This document shows positions 21,772 to 24,690 of a DNA stretch of 24,690 nt, piece after piece. Each line of letters starts with the position of its first letter. Position 1 is the first letter of the stretch. The notes under the pieces were generated by a model that searched no databases, was not told the DNA's origin, and was given only the letters and a program-made list of their open reading frames with translations. Source of the DNA: an uncultured Erwinia sp. (GTDB lineage: Bacteria > Pseudomonadota > Gammaproteobacteria > Enterobacterales > Enterobacteriaceae); assembly GCA_946221915.1 (NCBI GenBank), contig CAMIKG010000066.1, forward strand, positions 1-24,690, given 5' to 3'. The position numbers and the translations under genes are program-made.

Positions 21772-23930
21772 TGCAACAGCCATCATCCTTTCACTTACAG
21801 ATGCGTCTGGATAATGTCGCGGTGATCACCATCGACGTTGCCGGCGAGAAGATGAATACCCTGAAAGCCGAGTTTGCCGTGCAGATCCGCGACGTGATCC
21901 AGCAGGCACGGGAAAATCCGCAGCTGGCGGGAGTGGTGCTGATTTCCGGCAAACCGGACTCGTTTATTGCTGGCGCGGATATCGCCATGATTGCCGCCTG
22001 TGACAGCGCACAGCAGGCGGAAGCGTTGTCGCTGCAGGGGCAAAAAGTGATGAGTGAAATCGCCGCGCTGCCGTTTCCGGTGGTGGCGGCGATCCATGGT
22101 CCCTGCCTTGGCGGCGGACTGGAGCTGGCGCTGGCCTGCAGCGCACGTATCTGCAGCGATGATGATAAAACACGTCTTGGACTGCCGGAGGTGCAGCTGG
22201 GGCTGTTGCCCGGTACTGGCGGCACTCAGCGCTTACCGCGTCTGGTGGGTGCAGCGACCGCGCTGGATTTAATGCTGACCGGCAAAACCCTGCGCGCGCG
22301 CCAGGCGCGGAAAATGGGGCTGGTGGATGACGTGGTGGCGCATGCCATTTTGCTGGAGACGGCAGTGGCGCGGGTGCTGGCAGGGCGTCAGCCGCGCGCG
22401 CGTTTAGCGCTGCGTCAGCGCCTGAGTAACGGCCCGCTGGGGCGCTCCTTACTGTTTACTCTGGCTACCCGCCAGACACGGGCGAAAACCCGCGGCAATT
22501 ACCCGGCGGCCGAACGAATTCTCTCGGTGGTGCGCACCGGGCTGGAGCAGGGGCGCAGCAGCGGCTATGCGGCGGAAGCGAAAGCGTTCGGCGAACTGGT
22601 GATGACGCCAGAATCGCGCGCGTTGCGGAGTTTGTTCTTTGCTTCCACGGCGCTGAAGAAAGAATCCGGAGCCGACGCGCAGCCGCGACCCCTGCGCACC
22701 ATTGGCGTGCTGGGCGGCGGCCTGATGGGCGGCGGTATCGCCAGTGTGACCGCCACGCGCGCCGGATTGCCGGTGCGTATAAAGGATATCAACGCTGAGG
22801 GGATTAATCATGCGCTGAAGTACAGCTGGGATTTACTCAGTAAAAAGGTACGGCGTCGCCATCTGCGCGCTGCTGAGCGCCTGCAGCAGAGATCGCTGAT
22901 TTCCGGCGATACCGAATGGCGCGGCTTTGGCCAGCGCGATGTGATAATTGAAGCGGTGTTTGAAGATTTGCCACTGAAACAAAAAATGGTGGCGGAAGTG
23001 GAGCAGCACACGACGCCGCAGACGATTTTTGTCTCCAACACCTCCTCACTGCCGATCGCCGACATCGCCGCGCAGGCGCAGCGGCCGGAAAATGTGATTG
23101 GTCTGCACTACTTCAGTCCGGTAGATAAGATGCCGCTGGTGGAAGTGATCCCCCACGCTGGCACCAGTGCAGAAACCATCGCCACCACGGTGGCGCTGGC
23201 GAAACAGCAGGGCAAAACGGCGATTGTGGTGGCGGATCGCGCCGGTTTTTACGTCAACCGCATTCTGGCGCCGTATATGAATGAAGCCTTGCGCTGTCTG
23301 CTGGAAGGCGAACCGATCGAGGTCATTGATAACGCGCTGGTGGAGTTTGGTTTCCCGGTCGGGCCGATCCAGTTGCTGGATGAAGTCGGCATCGATGTGG
23401 GCAGCAAAATTATGCCGGTGCTGCAGCAGGCATACGGCGAGCGCTTTGCCCCGCCAGCGGCGCTGAATGCAGTGCTGCAGGATGACCGCAAGGGGCGCAA
23501 AAACGCGCGGGGTTTTTATCGTTATCCGGCGACGGGCGGGTGGCGTAAAAAGCAGGTGGACGACAGCGTCTACCGCGTGCTGAACATGAAACCGCGTGCG
23601 CGGCTGGAGGGGGCGCAGATAGCTCAGCGCTGCGTGATGATGCTGCTGAACGAGGCGGCGCGTTGCCACGAAGAGCAGGTGATCGCCAGCGCGCGCGATG
23701 GCGATATCGGTGCAGTATTTGGCATTGGTTTTCCGCCGTTTACCGGGGGGCCGTTCCGCTATATTGACCACCTCGGGGCAGCGATGGTGGTGAACACGTT
23801 AACCAATCTGATGCATCAGCATGGTGAACGTTTTGCCCCCTGTGAGGCACTGCGCCGTATGGCGGAGCAGGGAGAAAAGTTTTACAAAATTGACACTGTT
23901 AGTGATACCCATAGTGATTCAGTGGGTTAG
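21771..23930 (+). CDS. fadJ: FadJ, multifunctional fatty acid oxidation alpha subunit
   Basis: The 719-residue product (714 in E. coli) combines an N-terminal enoyl-CoA hydratase/isomerase domain (oxyanion motif SFIAGADIAM; catalytic Glu118 in GGGLELALAC and Glu140 in GLPEVQLGLLPG) with a C-terminal NAD-dependent 3-hydroxyacyl-CoA dehydrogenase (IGVLGGGLMGGGIA at about 310; GLHYFSPVDKMPLVEV). It hydrates and oxidises enoyl-CoA for FadI. It starts one base inside the fadI stop. No early stop or missing motif is seen. Confidence 0.97.
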   Translation: MQQPSSFHLQMRLDNVAVITIDVAGEKMNTLKAEFAVQIRDVIQQARENPQLAGVVLISGKPDSFIAGADIAMIAACDSAQQAEALSLQGQKVMSEIAALPFPVVAAIHGPCLGGGLELALACSARICSDDDKTRLGLPEVQLGLLPGTGGTQRLPRLVGAATALDLMLTGKTLRARQARKMGLVDDVVAHAILLETAVARVLAGRQPRARLALRQRLSNGPLGRSLLFTLATRQTRAKTRGNYPAAERILSVVRTGLEQGRSSGYAAEAKAFGELVMTPESRALRSLFFASTALKKESGADAQPRPLRTIGVLGGGLMGGGIASVTATRAGLPVRIKDINAEGINHALKYSWDLLSKKVRRRHLRAAERLQQRSLISGDTEWRGFGQRDVIIEAVFEDLPLKQKMVAEVEQHTTPQTIFVSNTSSLPIADIAAQAQRPENVIGLHYFSPVDKMPLVEVIPHAGTSAETIATTVALAKQQGKTAIVVADRAGFYVNRILAPYMNEALRCLLEGEPIEVIDNALVEFGFPVGPIQLLDEVGIDVGSKIMPVLQQAYGERFAPPAALNAVLQDDRKGRKNARGFYRYPATGGWRKKQVDDSVYRVLNMKPRARLEGAQIAQRCVMMLLNEAARCHEEQVIASARDGDIGAVFGIGFPPFTGGPFRYIDHLGAAMVVNTLTNLMHQHGERFAPCEALRRMAEQGEKFYKIDTVSDTHSDSVG

Positions 23931-23968
23931 TCATACCTTAATGCAAACGCAGTTATGGCGCTGTTCTG

Positions 23969-24006
23969 ATAAGCGCTTATTAATTGCACAATCGGTTGAC
24001 TATACT
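23969..24006 (+). promoter_or_regulatory. Candidate sixA promoter region
   Basis: A perfect 12-bp palindrome ATAAGCGCTTAT (23969-23980) is followed by TATACT (24001-24006), a good -10 box, but only weak -35 sequences stand at the right spacing. A CGGAC-N4-GTCCG hairpin lies downstream (about 24056-24071), before the sixA start, and may be part of the leader or end fadJ transcription. Confidence 0.35.
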
Positions 24007-24100
24007 CAGGGCATTGGGGTACAACACAGCGTTCATTCGCAGAATGAAGAGTCAGCGGACTGCGGTCCGTGGCGATTTTGTTTAACAACAGCGGTGCAAT

Positions 24101-24583
24101 ATGCAAGTTTTAATTATGCGTCACGGTGATGCGGCATTAGAAGCAGCAAGTGACTCAGTCAGACCCCTGACTCATTGTGGATGCGATGAGTCTCGCCAGA
24201 TGGCGAGTTGGCTTAACGGCCAGGCGATGGAGATTGAGCGCGTGCTGGTGAGTCCTTACCTGCGTGCAGAGCAAACGCTGGCGACAGTACGTGAAGCGCT
24301 GGTGCTGCCGGAAGGGCAGGAAGTGTTGCCAGAGCTGACGCCAGGCGGTGATGCCGGGTTAGTCGCCTGCTATTTACAGGCGCTGGCCACTGAAGGCGTG
24401 AAATCGGTACTGGTGATTTCTCATCTGCCGCTGGTAGGTTACCTGGTGTCTGAGCTGTGCCCGCAGGAAGCGCCGCCGATGTTCGCCACTTCCGCGATTG
24501 CCTGTGTCGATTTTGATGGCGCTAACTGTGAAGGCAAACTGCAGTGGCAGGTCAGCCCGAAGAAACTGGCAAAAGCGATGTAA
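24101..24583 (+). CDS. sixA: SixA, phosphohistidine phosphatase
   Basis: The 160-residue product (161 in E. coli) belongs to the histidine phosphatase superfamily. The RHG motif gives catalytic His8, with Arg55 (SPYLRAEQT) and His108 (VISHLP) completing the phosphate pocket. SixA was described as acting on ArcB's HPt domain and later on NPr of the nitrogen phosphotransferase system. It is monocistronic, 170 bases after fadJ, with a weak ribosome-binding sequence. A GC-rich palindromic repeat follows within 45 bases. Confidence 0.96.
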   Translation: MQVLIMRHGDAALEAASDSVRPLTHCGCDESRQMASWLNGQAMEIERVLVSPYLRAEQTLATVREALVLPEGQEVLPELTPGGDAGLVACYLQALATEGVKSVLVISHLPLVGYLVSELCPQEAPPMFATSAIACVDFDGANCEGKLQWQVSPKKLAKAM

Positions 24584-24620
24584 TCATTGCGCCTCTCCGC
24601 AGACTGAAGAAGAGCGCTGA

Positions 24621-24690
24621 CTTCTCCTTCCCCCCGTGAGCGGGGGGAAGGGGGGGAAGGCCGGGATGGGGGGAGATGCCATCTCCGTAC
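24621..24690. repeat. GC-rich palindromic repeat after sixA (second copy, reaches the window end)
   Basis: CCTTCCCCCCG-TGAG-CGGGGGGAAGG (24626-24651) repeats the first stem of the element at 18147-18170 with one extra base pair and a TGAG loop. The following tail (GGGATGGGGGGAG) also matches the other copy. GGGGGGAAGG is duplicated in tandem just after it, probably by slippage. Likely a dispersed intergenic repeat of this genome. Confidence 0.7.

Overview
The window comes from a gamma-proteobacterium of the order Enterobacterales. The block yfdC, mlaA (vacJ), fadL, yfcZ, fadI-fadJ and sixA next to a tRNA-Arg(CCT) gene matches the E. coli argW-to-sixA neighbourhood in gene content and order. 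A complete cytochrome c maturation operon lies between yfdC and mlaA here, which is not the E. coli K-12 arrangement; an Erwinia/Pantoea-type or related genus is plausible, but I cannot name a species. Two parts are obvious by eye: an AT-rich accessory island (about 1-9036) and a GC-rich core chromosome (about 9037-24690).

Island (1-9036). It abuts the 3' end of the tRNA-Arg gene and carries a P4-type tyrosine integrase there; its far end lies outside the window. From left to right it holds: an MqsR-like toxin with a zinc-finger antitoxin carrying two predicted ribbon-helix-helix domains (24-931); a MOBQ-type MobA/MobL relaxase broken by a frameshift and an amber codon (1065-2478); a hairpin-rich non-coding stretch with an oriT-like sequence (about 2479-3347); a membrane/coiled-coil protein followed by a protein resembling the uracil-DNA glycosylase fold (3348-4714); a translationally coupled pair of small mobilization-type proteins (4905-5506) followed by a long palindrome; an extra H-NS-like protein (5635-6033); a large protein with a predicted PIN-like nuclease core (6314-7444); and the integrase, split by a length change in a G tract (7608-8857). 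I read this as an integrative mobilizable element whose relaxase and integrase are both disrupted, still carrying candidate defence or addiction cargo.

Core (9037-24690). yfdC encodes a formate/nitrite-transporter-family membrane protein. ccmABCDEFGH plus a separate ccmI form one dense operon in which nearly every junction is a 4-base stop/start overlap; its products export heme, load it on CcmE, reduce apocytochrome and ligate heme in the periplasm. mlaA (outer-membrane lipid asymmetry) follows closely. fadL is on the minus strand, yfcZ and the fadI-fadJ operon on the plus strand. FadR-type operator sequences lie before fadL (two) and before fadI (one), linking long-chain fatty acid uptake and beta-oxidation. 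sixA, a phosphohistidine phosphatase, closes the window. A GC-rich palindromic repeat occurs after mlaA and again after sixA.

The best candidates for undescribed biology are the zinc-finger/double-RHH antitoxin pair, the membrane protein/UDG-like pair, and the orphan PIN-like protein, all in the island.
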